Shown here piece after piece: positions 55,376 to 64,000 of a stretch of 64,000 bases of DNA. Position numbers and translations under genes: made by a program. The notes beneath the pieces are model-generated. The model was given only the letters and a program-made list of their open reading frames with translations, searched no databases and was not told the origin of the DNA. The DNA comes from Agapetus fuscipes (taxonomy: Eukaryota > Arthropoda > Insecta > Trichoptera > Glossosomatidae), in contig OX637333.1 in assembly GCA_951799405.1 (NCBI GenBank), forward strand, positions 28,726,785 to 28,790,784, written 5' to 3'. Numbering within the stretch: position 1 is the stretch's first letter; each line of letters opens with the position of its first letter.

Positions 55376-56003
55376 TGTTATGTTATTTTAAATAACATAT
55401 AAAAAACAATCCCGAAGTGTGCAGTGTGTGTTTGTGGGCCGAACGGAGCCGAACGGTCACGGAAGCGGCCGAACTGCACCGTGTGAACTTATCAGGCCGT
55501 CGTTCGTTAGTTCCCGGCAAGATGTCAACCGACTAAGACGTCAGCGACCAAGCACCAAGCGGTGCAAGAGGGGGCACTACAATGGAGCTCCCTCCCCCCC
55601 CATCTACTTGGATTTCCTGCCAGCAAGGCACCCGCCTTGTGGACCAGAGGCATAGGAGCGCCCACCCAGGGGCTCCCACGTGTGGAGGCGTCCGCCTTGT
55701 GAGCCGCCGCTAGCCCGGGGCGCTGGCCCAGGCCTTCCGTTCGGAACACCAGGCAACAGAATAGGGAGTGTTCTAGGGACAACCTGCAGGTCGTGACAAT
55801 CCCTAAATTCCCCTTTTTCCCCATATTAGTAGATTAAATAAACCCTTATTTGTTCATGTTAAACTTATCTTTTAATTATACAACCTTCCCAAGATATAAG
55901 TAAGCAATACCAAAGAAAGAACCCCACGCCCTGAGAGTGATGCTGATGAGAGCTAGCCGGATGTATGTAAGTATCCTGAAGATACCTTTCAATAAACATA
56001 ACA
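55376..56003 (+). repeat. right LTR, 628 bp
   Basis: Exact counterpart of 52488-53115 at a constant offset of 2888 bp. It is preceded directly by the purine tract and followed by the GTAA duplication. Confidence 0.9.
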
Positions 56004-56126
56004 GTAATTTATGGACGGCCCCTAAGGTGTCGATATAACATTGTTTGGCTCTCCGTCAAAATTATCCAAAATGGGCAGACCCAGGTTAAGGGCGGTTCGA
56101 GTGGTACGACCAAACCAGGGCAACTA

Positions 56127-56182
56127 TTCTTCTTCTTCTTTTTGTGCCACTTCTATCGAAGATAGGCGATCATCATGGCTAC
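56127..56182 (-). mobile_element. RTE tail fragment, empty site for the 4706 MITE
   Basis: Contains TTTGTGCCACTTCTATCG uninterrupted, followed by the same sequence that flanks the MITE at 4706-5192. It therefore shows the pre-insertion state, with ACTT (56149-56152) present once. Confidence 0.75.
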
Positions 56183-56279
56183 TTTTACCAGATTAAGCCA
56201 TTGCAGCGATGTACCTACCATCAAATTGTAAATACATTCCATTGAACTATTATCTACTTATGAAGAATTTGTGCGTTAC

Positions 56280-56425
56280 TTGTTGAAGTTCTGTTGCAAG
56301 TTCTTCCAACTGTCCCCAGAGAGCCGGTGGCCAGGTTCCTCTCGCAGTAGTTGGGAGACTCGTCCAGGAACACCAGCTCCGACCTCTTGGGAAGACGCTT
56401 GGCGATAGGTAAGTGAGAGCGCATC
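56280..56425 (-). CDS. Wnt7: Wnt (Wnt7-like) penultimate coding exon
   Basis: This 146-nt exon lies between an acceptor (TTTCCAG, just above 56425) and a donor (GTAACG, 56279 downward). Its first base completes an Arg codon from the exon at 57740-57550. It encodes 48 residues, including [17 protein letters not shown] and [14 protein letters not shown], the standard Wnt block that starts the C-terminal cysteine domain (D/E-LV-L--SP-YC, then G--GT-GR-CN). NRTS could be N-glycosylated. It ends in phase 1, matching the terminal exon. There is no frameshift or missing cysteine, so the gene looks functional here. Confidence 0.92.
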
Positions 56426-56454
56426 CTGGAAAGGTTAAATAAAAATAATTATGT

Positions 56455-56660
56455 ATCTATAATCTAAGTTGCAAAGATTTATTAACATTTAAAGCTCATA
56501 TCAAATGCATGCCCACAAACAAACACGTGTAGTTCTCGCTTACAAATGCTGAATGTGTGCTAACAAATAAAATCCACACCTCAAATGAACATAAACCCTA
56601 CAACTTTCGCCCACCTTCCCTGACACAGGGGTGACATTGGCAAAGGGAACCATTTTTACA
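56455..56660 (-). mobile_element. RTE-tail unit in Wnt intron
   Basis: ATAATCTAAGTTGCAAAG through CACAGGGGTGACATTGGC. Confidence 0.68.
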
Positions 56661-56759
56661 TGGATAATTAATAATAAAAAATAAAAAATCCTGTGCGGGA
56701 GACTCCCTAGATTCTAGAGACTCTAGGGTTCTATGACACTTGTTGTAGTGCCGCAGAGG

Positions 56760-56992
56760 TGTACGAGCTTGGTCGTCGCTACAAAGCGCCAATACTCAAG
56801 CAAGACCCAGTTGCTGTAAGGCTGGATGGACCTTTGGTGACCGGCCATTAGTAAATGTTTATGAACTTTTCAACCCAGCGAAGAGCAAATTTGAAAATGT
56901 ACATGGTATATTTTTTTGTGCTCAGCCGGGATTCGAGCCCACAACCTTCCCATTGAGAGTCCGCAGTGTTACCACTGAGCTACGGACCGGTC
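56760..56992 (-). mobile_element. SINE-A copy in Wnt intron
   Basis: Minus orientation. Head ACCGGTCCGTAGCTCAGTGG with GGGCTCGAATCCC, body to AGCGACGACCAAGCTCG. Confidence 0.78.
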
Positions 56993-57304
56993 AAATACAA
57001 ATACACTAAAAACTGATAAACAAAAAAATTAATTAAAAATTTAACCTTAATACTAACTACAGCATGCAATATAACTTCTATGCCTTTTAAGTCGTCTTGG
57101 ACTCAAGGACCCTGGTGTGGTTCCTTTCATCCAGGCCTGATAATAGTCAAGTAGGTCGTCCCCTTGGTGCTTGTATGTCTTATGTCCATCAGAGGTAATT
57201 TCACATGATCAATGTTTGTCTTATAAATGCTGGAAATTGATTAAAATAACGGACAAAATAGGAATTGAAAAAAAAAAAAATCAAGGGCTCATTACAGGCA
57301 AATA

Positions 57305-57475
57305 AATGTTTTCATGTCATGTTTTGTTCTTTTATTGTTTTGTCATAGTGATGTATTATCTGTGTTGTTTTATCTTTGTAATGTGCTGTCATTGTAATGT
57401 ACTGTCATTGTGATGGAATGTCATGTGAGGTTTTGTTATGTGATATTCTGTCATGTGTCGTTCTATGCTGTCACC
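57305..57475. mobile_element. single foldback-like arm in Wnt intron
   Basis: TGTCATGTGTCGTTCTATGC and related phrases match the right arms at 29 and 31 kb; no partner arm found. Confidence 0.55.
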
Positions 57476-57549
57476 GTCGGTTTCACACCCTCGGAGCCGC
57501 CACTGCAAAAGCACGCTCACCAAACACTATCGACACTAGCGCGCCTCAC

Positions 57550-57740
57550 CTCTTGTTGACGAGCTGCGCATGCGCGTGCTCGTGCTGCAGGGCGGCCACG
57601 TGCCGCGCGCGCCCGTACTTGCGGTAGAGCGCCTCGCCCACCCTAGAGAAGGGCGGCAGCGCGCGCCAGCACGTCTTCATGGTGCAGGAGCCGGACACGC
57701 CGTGGCACTTGCACTCCGTCTGCAGCGACGACTTCACTAT
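57550..57740 (-). CDS. Wnt7: Wnt (Wnt7-like) exon with the acylated-serine motif
   Basis: This 191-nt exon has an acceptor GTGTTGCAG and a donor GTGAGG, and encodes 63 residues plus two bases in phase 2. It carries [12 protein letters not shown], the signature Wnt hairpin whose serine is palmitoleoylated by Porcupine and binds Frizzled, followed by [10 protein letters not shown] and [13 protein letters not shown]. The exon is much more GC-rich than the surrounding AT-rich repeats, with strong G/C third positions in the later half. The intron above it (57741-63535, 5.8 kb) is filled with RTE-tail units, MITEs and SINEs. The intron below (1.1 kb) holds an RTE-tail unit, a SINE and part of a foldback-like arm. 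Confidence 0.95.
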
Positions 57741-57849
57741 CTGCAACACGAGGAAGGCGTGTTTGAAAAAAAACAACGCTGGTTCAAGTTTTTTTTTTTT
57801 TAATTAGAACAGCAAATCATTCGTTATTTCATTCTAATCTGCAAGATTT

Positions 57850-58130
57850 AAAAAATGTAATTTGTCATGAATGTTCCTTGACTTATGGGTTGGTATGCGG
57901 CTGACCACCCAAACTGTAAAAAATGGTTCACTTTGCCAATATCTCCCCTGTTTCAGGGAAAGACGGCAAGAGTTGCAGGGCTTTGTTCATTTGAGATTGA
58001 GTTTTTATAATGTAGGTCCACATGCGGCATGTGTTAGCGCGAAATTATACATATCTGTTTGATGGGAATGCATTTAATATAAATCTTAAATGATATATAT
58101 CTTTGCAGCTTAGATTAGATTAGATTAGAT
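57850..58130 (+). mobile_element. RTE 3' end including UTR, in Wnt intron
   Basis: Starts upstream of the usual solo boundary (AAAAATGTAATTTGTCATG, as in the RTE 3' UTR), then the tail unit with four ATTAG repeats. Confidence 0.72.
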
Positions 58131-58236
58131 AAGATTAGAAGACAAGGAAGGCTAGTTGAAGATGCGTATGGTGATTGGTCAAGCATGTTTAAAAAAAGAC
58201 AACGCTGGTTCGAGTACAATTTTCGAAATTAGAATC

Positions 58237-58483
58237 CCTTGACTTATAGGTTGATATGAGGCTGGTCACCCATACTGTTAAAAATGGTTCTCTTTGCCAG
58301 GTCACCCCTGTTTTGGGGGAAGGTCGGCAAGAGTTGCAAGGGTTATGTTCATTTGTGATTGGATTATTGTGTTGTAAGTCCACATGCGGCATATTTAAGC
58401 GCGAACTTACACGTGCCTGTTTGTGGGCATGCATTTAATATGAATCTTAAATTTTAACAAATCTTTACAACTTAGATTATAGT
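58237..58483 (+). mobile_element. RTE-tail unit in Wnt intron
   Basis: CCCTTGACTTATAGGTTG start, ends ACAACTTAGATTATAG. Confidence 0.72.
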
Positions 58484-59601
58484 TGCGGTCCCACTGACGA
58501 CTTCATTTTTACTCTTAACTATTAAAAAAAAAAAAAAAAAACTGCTCGTTTGAATAAGTGAGCCGCCTAACCCGTAAAAATAAAAAGGTTCCACAAGTCA
58601 AGCGCGTGCATAGGGTATAGGCAAATCATTTCAGAATAAATATTTTCTCCCATTCCTATAAAATAACTCATTTGAAATTGATTGAAGTGCTAACTATATT
58701 GTCTCCAATCGAATTTAAATTTTGAATTGTAAATCTGAATATCAAGCTTAAATGGTTTTTTTACCATATATTGCCTACCTATTAGGCGCATGTGCCTGGA
58801 TGGGATGCACGCCCTTGCCACAAGTCTGAATGACTTAGCTGCGTTTGAAAGATGAGAGACTTTTAAAATTATTAAAACATAATCTACGGTAGTTAAAGGT
58901 TGGAATTTGTCGTAATCTTGTTTTTATGATCGTATCTTGGTATTACTTTGGTCTGATACTATGATGGTTACAAAGTGGTCTAAATAAGACGTCACATGAG
59001 GTCTTAAGCCTTAAATCTCGTTTGTAGGCGTGCATTGAGTTATAATATAAAGGAGTAGAAACTAGCTTACGGCATTGATACATACTTTGGAACATAGTTG
59101 TCCCCAGTCCTGTCAAAAATAACACTTTAAAAAACAAGTTCTTACATGTGAAATCTTGTTTTTCTTACTTTTTCCATGATGTTTTTCAACACTCAATAAT
59201 TATACATGCCATAATGTCTTAAAATAACGCCATTTACGTTAAAAAAATGTCAAAATTACCGATCAAAAGATTTATAATGCGTAATAAAATTAACAATTTT
59301 ATTTTATTGCGCTGTCACTTAGACATGGTTTCATTTCTGTTTTTACACGCGATGGTTGTGTCGATTGTCATAGTACTGCTACCAACCCTCACTGTCGATG
59401 GTATCTGTAACCTTTTTTTTCCTTTTCTGCCTAACTCGGACGAACGCAAGCTATCAACCATTCGTGAATGTTTATCGTTTGATTATCTATCTCCCTCACG
59501 CATGCATACTTTTGATACATCCATCCCCCTTCCACGCGATAGTCGCAAAAGAGGCAGTCGATGAAATCTCAGTTGGTCAAACGATGTGTGGCAGTCTTAT
59601 G
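58484..59601. other. Wnt intron sequence without recognised content
   Basis: AT-rich, with short frames only (for example 59247-59564, no domain). Confidence 0.45.
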
Positions 59602-59834
59602 TCCCCCTAGTGCTTGTTTGTCCTAAGCCCATCAGAGGTAATTTTACATGAGCAATGTTTATATGTGTACTTGACCAATGTGTCTTATGAAAACTTGAAA
59701 TTAATTTTGAAAATATTAAAAAGAAAAACTCTCTCATTATCGTGTTTTACATTTTTTCTTAGCTCAGATTGTGTAGAATGTTCCATTAAGGTCATCTTTA
59801 AAGCAAATGGTAGATAAGCCAAACAAGCATTGGG
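59602..59834 (-). mobile_element. MITE-A-like subfamily with GTCCCC ends
   Basis: Ends GTCCCCCTAGTGCTTGTTTG and AACAAGCATTGGGACGAC form inverted repeats. The interior is related to MITE-A. Partial relatives occur at 57160-57245 and 61264-61750. Confidence 0.65.
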
Positions 59835-60335
59835 ACGACGACTAGACAGGAAAAGATGCCTTTTTTTGGCAGATTTTAAGTCTCTTTCTGAAGGCCTTCC
59901 AAATTTTACTTACTGACCAAGCAAAACAGGGATGGAACTGAAAGAGGTTTAAATTTTCTCTTGTAGACAATAAGGTTTTCAGCAACTCAGAAGAAAATAA
60001 AGAATTGATCCTTTTATGATTCAGAAGGAACGAAAATAACTTTCCAAACCATTGATTTATAATTTAGAGGATCGTTGTTGTTTTATTTAGGTTCGTGAAG
60101 ATTCAACAACCTATTTTGTCTTGCCTTTTTGTCTTCATGCAAAAGCGGAAGCTTGTGCGCATGCAACCACATCTATTGAACCAGGGTCGAAGTTATTGTC
60201 GATAGAACAAAGCCGGGCTCGAACCGGTGTTAGTGTCAATAACGCAAATTCGAGAGCCGACGCCTTATACGCTCGATTTTCCCAGCGAAAAGAGATAGAA
60301 ACTATCTTCCTTTTGAAACCGGTCCGTTGTCTAGT

Positions 60336-60590
60336 CGCTCCCCCAGTTCTTGTTTATCGTATACGCCAATCTTGTCAATTATGACTTTTTCATGCAGTTG
60401 TCTTATGAATCAAATTCTACACAATCTGAGCTAAGAAAAATCGTAAAACTCGAAAATGTGAGAGTTCTTTTAAATATTTTTTAAATAAATTTCTTGTTTT
60501 CATAAGACACATTGGTCCAGTACACATGCAAACATTGCTCATGTAAAATTTTCTCAATGGCGTATACGATAAACAAGAACTAAGGCAGCG
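60336..60590 (+). mobile_element. MITE-A copy in a SINE-head relic
   Basis: 255 bp with both ends. It follows ACCGGTCCGTTGTCTAGT, the start of a SINE-A head. Flanks do not form a clean 4-bp duplication. Confidence 0.82.
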
Positions 60591-60599
60591 AACTACTAA

Positions 60600-60935
60600 C
60601 ATCTTGCATATTCGTAATGCAATGCTTGCATAGTGGTAACGGTCCAGACTAGTAAATATAAGGTTTTGGGTTCGAATACTGGCGGAAGACAAAAAATATG
60701 CAATATATATATTTTCAAAATAAAACTCTTCGCTGGGCTGAAACATTAATAAACCTTTACCAATGACTGGTCACCAAAGGTCCATCCAGCCTTACAGCAA
60801 CTGGGTCTTGCTTGAGAATTGGCTCTTTCTGCAGTGACGACCAAGCTCGCAGAGGGTTCTTGAGGTGTGATACACACAAAAACAGCGCTCACCAAATAAG
60901 TCATCCTAATATTATTGTCATTATTCAATTGTTTT
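60600..60935 (+). mobile_element. SINE-A copy, diverged head
   Basis: Head AGTGGTAACGGTCCAGAC with GGGTTCGAATAC, full body, and the tail CAGCGCTCACCAAATAAGTC with ATT repeats. Confidence 0.75.
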
Positions 60936-61324
60936 GTTACATTATATGGGACCCAGTTGTCCCCAGTCCTGTTTACACATTGAAATTTTTTTTTCTTCAG
61001 GATTTTGAAGTGGGGGTTTCCCAGCTCCCGAGTGAGCTGCTTATCATCTCTTGTGAAGGCTGAGTACACCGTCATCAAGAAATTTACTGCAATATGCACA
61101 ATTCAGCAATAACTTGCATCAGTCATGAGATGAGCATAGCAGATTAAGATCCTTTGCATATCTGAGCGCAGAACTGAGGGATCTTGTTGCATCGGTTGCA
61201 AGCGCGCACATACCAGTTTCGCTGCTCGCTTCTAAATCATCAGCAGTGACATCTGGTTCCTGATCGTCCCCGCAGTGCTTGTTTGTCTTATCTACCATTT
61301 GATTCAAAGATGACCTTCCAATGA

Positions 61325-61645
61325 AAGTGTCTTATTATTATTTAATCAAACCAGTCACCCTCGGCAAAAAAGCCTTACACTGCGCTCAGCTGAGACTGGA
61401 GCCAAATCAAGAATTGAAGAACCTATAAGAACCTATAACACATTATTTGGAGAGCGTGCATTTGCAGTTGCTGGCCCTCTGACCTGGAACCACCTGCCAC
61501 ATCATGTGAGAGAGCTAGAGGACCATGGAAAGTTCCGGAATGCACTGAAGACAAGCAAATTTCTGGCATCGTTTGCACCATTGCCCTTGGAGTGACTACA
61601 TCACGAAACGGCGCTATAAAGAAATCATAACTCATCATCATCATC
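61325..61645 (+). mobile_element. CR1/L2-like LINE, 3'-end fragment
   Basis: Reads RTYNTLFGERAFAVAGPLTW, NHLPHHVRELEDHGKFRN, ALKTSKFLASFAPLPLE and a stop, the last coding block of CR1/L2 reverse transcriptases (FGxRAFxxAGPxxWNxLP). It is followed by CGGCGCTATAAAGAAAT and TCA repeats, a typical tail. It interrupts a MITE-like sequence whose halves lie at 61264-61325 and 61646-61750. Confidence 0.75.
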
Positions 61646-61754
61646 ATAAGAAACACATTCTACATAATCTGAGCTAAGAAAAAAACGTAAAACATGATAA
61701 TGTGAGAGTTGTTTAAAATATTTTCAAAATGGATTTCCAATATTTGTTTCCAGT

Positions 61755-61960
61755 ATTATCCGGTCAATAGCTCAGTTGGTAGAGTGCTTGCATTCCATGC
61801 CAAGAGCCCGAGTTCAAATCCCACCGAGGCGAGGGTGTCAGAAATAATTTCCCGTTTCGGAGTTTATTTCAAACACATAAAAATAAATAGATTCACTCGC
61901 CATATGCGACTCCTTCGCGGCAAGGAGATACACTATAAGTGTAGCTTAGTTGAATTTGCG
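61755..61960 (+). mobile_element. SINE-B copy
   Basis: Head CCGGTCAATAGCTCAGTTGG with GTTCAAATCCCACCG, then AGAAATAATTTCCCG, the CATATGCGACTCC stretch and TGTAGCTTAGTTG. Confidence 0.78.
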
Positions 61961-62007
61961 TGCGTTATTTATAAGACGCATTGCTCCAGTACACATGAAA
62001 ACATTAT

Positions 62008-62270
62008 AATCTAATCTAATCTAAGCTGCAAAGATACATATCATTTAAGATTTATATTAAATGCATTCCCACAAGCAGACATGTATAATTTCGCGCTGAC
62101 ACATGCCGCATGTGGACCTTCAATATAAAAACCCAATCTCAAATGAACATAGGCCCTGCAACTCTTGCCGTCCTTCCCTGAAACAGGGGTGACATTGGCA
62201 AAGTGAACCATTTTTTGCAGTATGGGTGGTCAGCCACATCCCAACCTATATAGTCAAGGAACAAATCACA
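62008..62270 (-). mobile_element. RTE-tail unit in Wnt intron
   Basis: TAATCTAATCTAAGCTGC through TATAGTCAAGGAAC. Confidence 0.72.
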
Positions 62271-62763
62271 GATCAAATTTATTCCGTTATCTATGGAACA
62301 AACATTGCTTAAATGGGAAGTAACCGCTGTTGGAGATATGACAAACAAACACTAAGGTGACTTGATGTGGGACACTGCTCCATTGAATAATTAGATAAAT
62401 TATGCTCAAATGTGATTTATGATTACAAGTTAATTAAAACGAGAATAAAATACAGCTGATTTATTTACTGAGCGCAGTTTTTGTGCGAGTCATATCTCAA
62501 GGACCTCCTGTGAGCTACGCAGGTTGTGACTAAAGAGAATCAAACTACGTAAAAAAAATAATGCATGTGTTCTAGAATCTATGTTGCAAAGATTTGAGAC
62601 GAGTAAGTATTAAATTATGAAGTATTAATTAATAATATGAATACATGTTTCTGGCCTGACAAAATAAATTGGTGGATTGTATTCTTCCAAAACCTTAAGG
62701 AAAGGGCTTCACTCTAGGGGTTACAGGTTCCTTTGACAGGATGCACGCTGAAAGTATTGAGGA

Positions 62764-63370
62764 CTACTGGGGAAAAACAAGAAATGTCAGCAAAAATAAG
62801 GAAATAATCTACTAATGCCATCTAGTGGCATCTGTGTGTATCTAAAGCTCTGCAAACTTTGTAATGCAACAACAGTCGCTATCACAGTTTATGGTGGTAT
62901 TTTAGGTTCTTTGTAACAGGCAACAACCATGATTTCATTTTGATTTACTCATAGGGCAAGTTGCACCTAAATCAATATTTGATTGACACATCAAATTTGA
63001 TTGCTTAATTCTGGTAAGGACCTCGGTTAAATATTTTTCAGAAGTGGGTGGAATGACGTGGTATGATGGACTTGCACAGGACATATGATGCACTTGCATC
63101 AGCTGGCTTACGTATTTGCAACCAAATTTTTCTTTAAAAGGGAGAAATCACACTTAATTTTGATTTTTATCTGGCTGGAGCTTAGTGCAAAAGACCCTTA
63201 ATGTTAGACTTCAACTGTCATTCCTTGTTCTTCCCCTGTAGTCTTCAAGTGAAGAATATGCAACAAAATTTTAGTTTCAAAGGGAGAAATCACACTTAAT
63301 TTTGATTTGGTCTGATTGAAGTTTGGTGCAACAGGCCCTTCGACTGACATTCCTTGTTCTACTCCTGTAG
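62764..63370. mobile_element. 607-bp element with inverted ends
   Basis: CTACTGGGGAAAAACAAGAA / CATTCCTTGTTCTACTCCTG. The last ~140 bp are present twice (63136-63240, 63277-63372), each copy with AGGGAGAAATCACACTTAAT and a terminal sequence. A stray end occurs at 48026-48055. Confidence 0.65.
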
Positions 63371-63404
63371 TTTTTAGATGCGAATAATTTTCTTCGGCAT
63401 AAAC

Positions 63405-63500
63405 GACAAAAAATCATCGTAGAGCCGTGGAAGTGAGCGCATTAGAAAGAGTGGAAAATTTAAAGTAGGATAGTATTCATAACTCATTCCTGATTTTCCT
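63405..63500 (+). repeat. ~100-bp repeat also at 50-150
   Basis: Second copy, adjacent to the TIR element ending at 63370 and 36 bp from the Wnt exon donor. Confidence 0.6.
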
Positions 63501-63535
63501 TTTAACCGTCAAAATGCAATATGTTATTGACTTAC

Positions 63536-63678
63536 TCGTCTCCCGGCTCTGTTATTGTGCAGGTTCATCAGACTCCTGGCGTCTCCCTCCAGCTCCCTGG
63601 CATCCAGGAACCTCCAAGCAAACCTGGCTCCGTAGCCAACGTCTGCTCCACACCCTCCCCACCTCCAACCACCTCCAG
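63536..63678 (-). CDS. Wnt7: Wnt (Wnt7-like) upstream exon
   Basis: This 143-nt exon lies in a frame hidden beneath longer spurious open frames. The acceptor is CTTGTCTTCCAG and the donor GTAAGT (63535 downward). After two bases completing a codon it encodes 47 residues: [16 protein letters not shown], then [26 protein letters not shown]. This matches the conserved Wnt block W-WGGC--D--YG..F-DA-E...AR-LMNLHNN-AGR. It ends in phase 0 and joins to [14 protein letters not shown], giving the continuous family sequence. LMNLHNN-AGR is typical of Wnt7 and its close relatives. The signal peptide and first half of the protein must lie beyond 64000. Confidence 0.93.
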
Positions 63679-63962
63679 CTGGAAGACAAGACTCCTCCGT
63701 CATCGAACACTTTATATAACTGCATCTTGCGAATTGAGAGTTCAGCCATTTCGCGAGGATCCTCCCTGGTTGGATCCTGCAGGAGGATGTCTTGGCTAGC
63801 CTGATATTATAATTAGGAGTGAACGATTCTCAGCCCTGCAGATGGTAAATGTCATGTCACACATCATGTGACAGGGTGTTCGACTCGTAACAGAAAAGAA
63901 AACTAAATTGTTGATAATAAAACCGTGAAAACAGATTTTTCTATTTTTTGTTTACTAAGCTG

Positions 63963-64000
63963 GTCCGTAGTTCAGTGGTAGCACTTCGGACTCGTTAATG
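63963..64000 (+). mobile_element. SINE head cut by window end
   Basis: TCCGTAGTTCAGTGGTAGCA, CTTCGGACTCG: start of a SINE-A or composite SINE. Confidence 0.65.

Larger units (their letters stand above)
52488..56003. mobile_element. non-autonomous LTR retrotransposon, recent insertion
   Basis: Two direct repeats of 628 bp (52488-53115 and 55376-56003) look identical base for base and start/end TGTTATG...CATAACA. They flank 2.26 kb of AT-rich interior. A 4-bp duplication GTAA flanks the element (52484-52487, 56004-56007). A TGGCGC-initiated primer-binding-like site follows the left LTR (53117) and a GAAAGGGGAA purine tract precedes the right LTR. The interior has no gag, protease, reverse transcriptase or integrase reading. 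The element must therefore have been mobilised in trans. It sits inside a MITE in the last Wnt intron. Confidence 0.9.

Noticed and set aside
63552..63749. 65-codon minus-strand ATG frame
   Set aside because: The real coding frame here is a different one, bounded by splice sites and matching Wnt; the ATG frame is a shadow.

Overview
This is a 64-kb piece of an AT-rich, repeat-packed animal genome, most likely an insect. The few host exons are split by canonical GT..AG introns and most resemble insect genes. The transposon mix (RTE and CR1-type LINEs, Penelope-like remnants, tRNA-headed SINEs, many MITEs) would suit a hemipteran, but the species cannot be fixed from sequence alone.

Three host loci are visible, all on the minus strand. 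(1) 63678-52013: the last four coding exons of a Wnt gene, best matching the Wnt7 group, with reading phases that agree at every junction. Its N-terminal half lies beyond the right edge. (2) 45774-44387: TATA box, leader and first coding exon of the active-zone scaffold bruchpilot/ELKS/CAST. The rest of that gene would lie leftward and I could not find its next exon. (3) 24586-24143: an orphan exon with a signal peptide and one LDL-receptor class A module.

Almost everything else is mobile DNA. Left part (1-24 kb): a 5S-rRNA-derived unit fused to a tRNA-headed SINE, solo or relic LTRs, composite two-headed SINEs, several MITE families, a CR1/L2-like LINE end and a near full-length RTE ORF (24012-21400). 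Middle (26-36 kb): two foldback-like elements with tandem-repeat arms, one holding a pogo-like remnant, then a 45-bp minisatellite, a degenerate satellite broken by a hAT-like element, and Penelope-like pieces. 36690-40795: a complete two-ORF LINE with 5-bp target duplications, inserted in the tail of an older RTE copy. Right part (46-64 kb): Wnt and brp separated by repeats. The last Wnt intron holds a young non-autonomous LTR retrotransposon (identical 628-bp LTRs) inside an older MITE.

The most unusual points are: a degenerate tandem array derived from the Wnt terminal exon just beyond its stop codon; the young LTR element; a recurring hairpin module (CTGANNA, one base, hairpin, GAAA) in several Penelope-like families; a ~240-bp RTE tail unit in more than 20 copies, many sharing one 5' end; and a SINE whose 3' tail matches a CR1/L2-like LINE end. 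Several MITE target duplications are confirmed by related empty sites in the same window.
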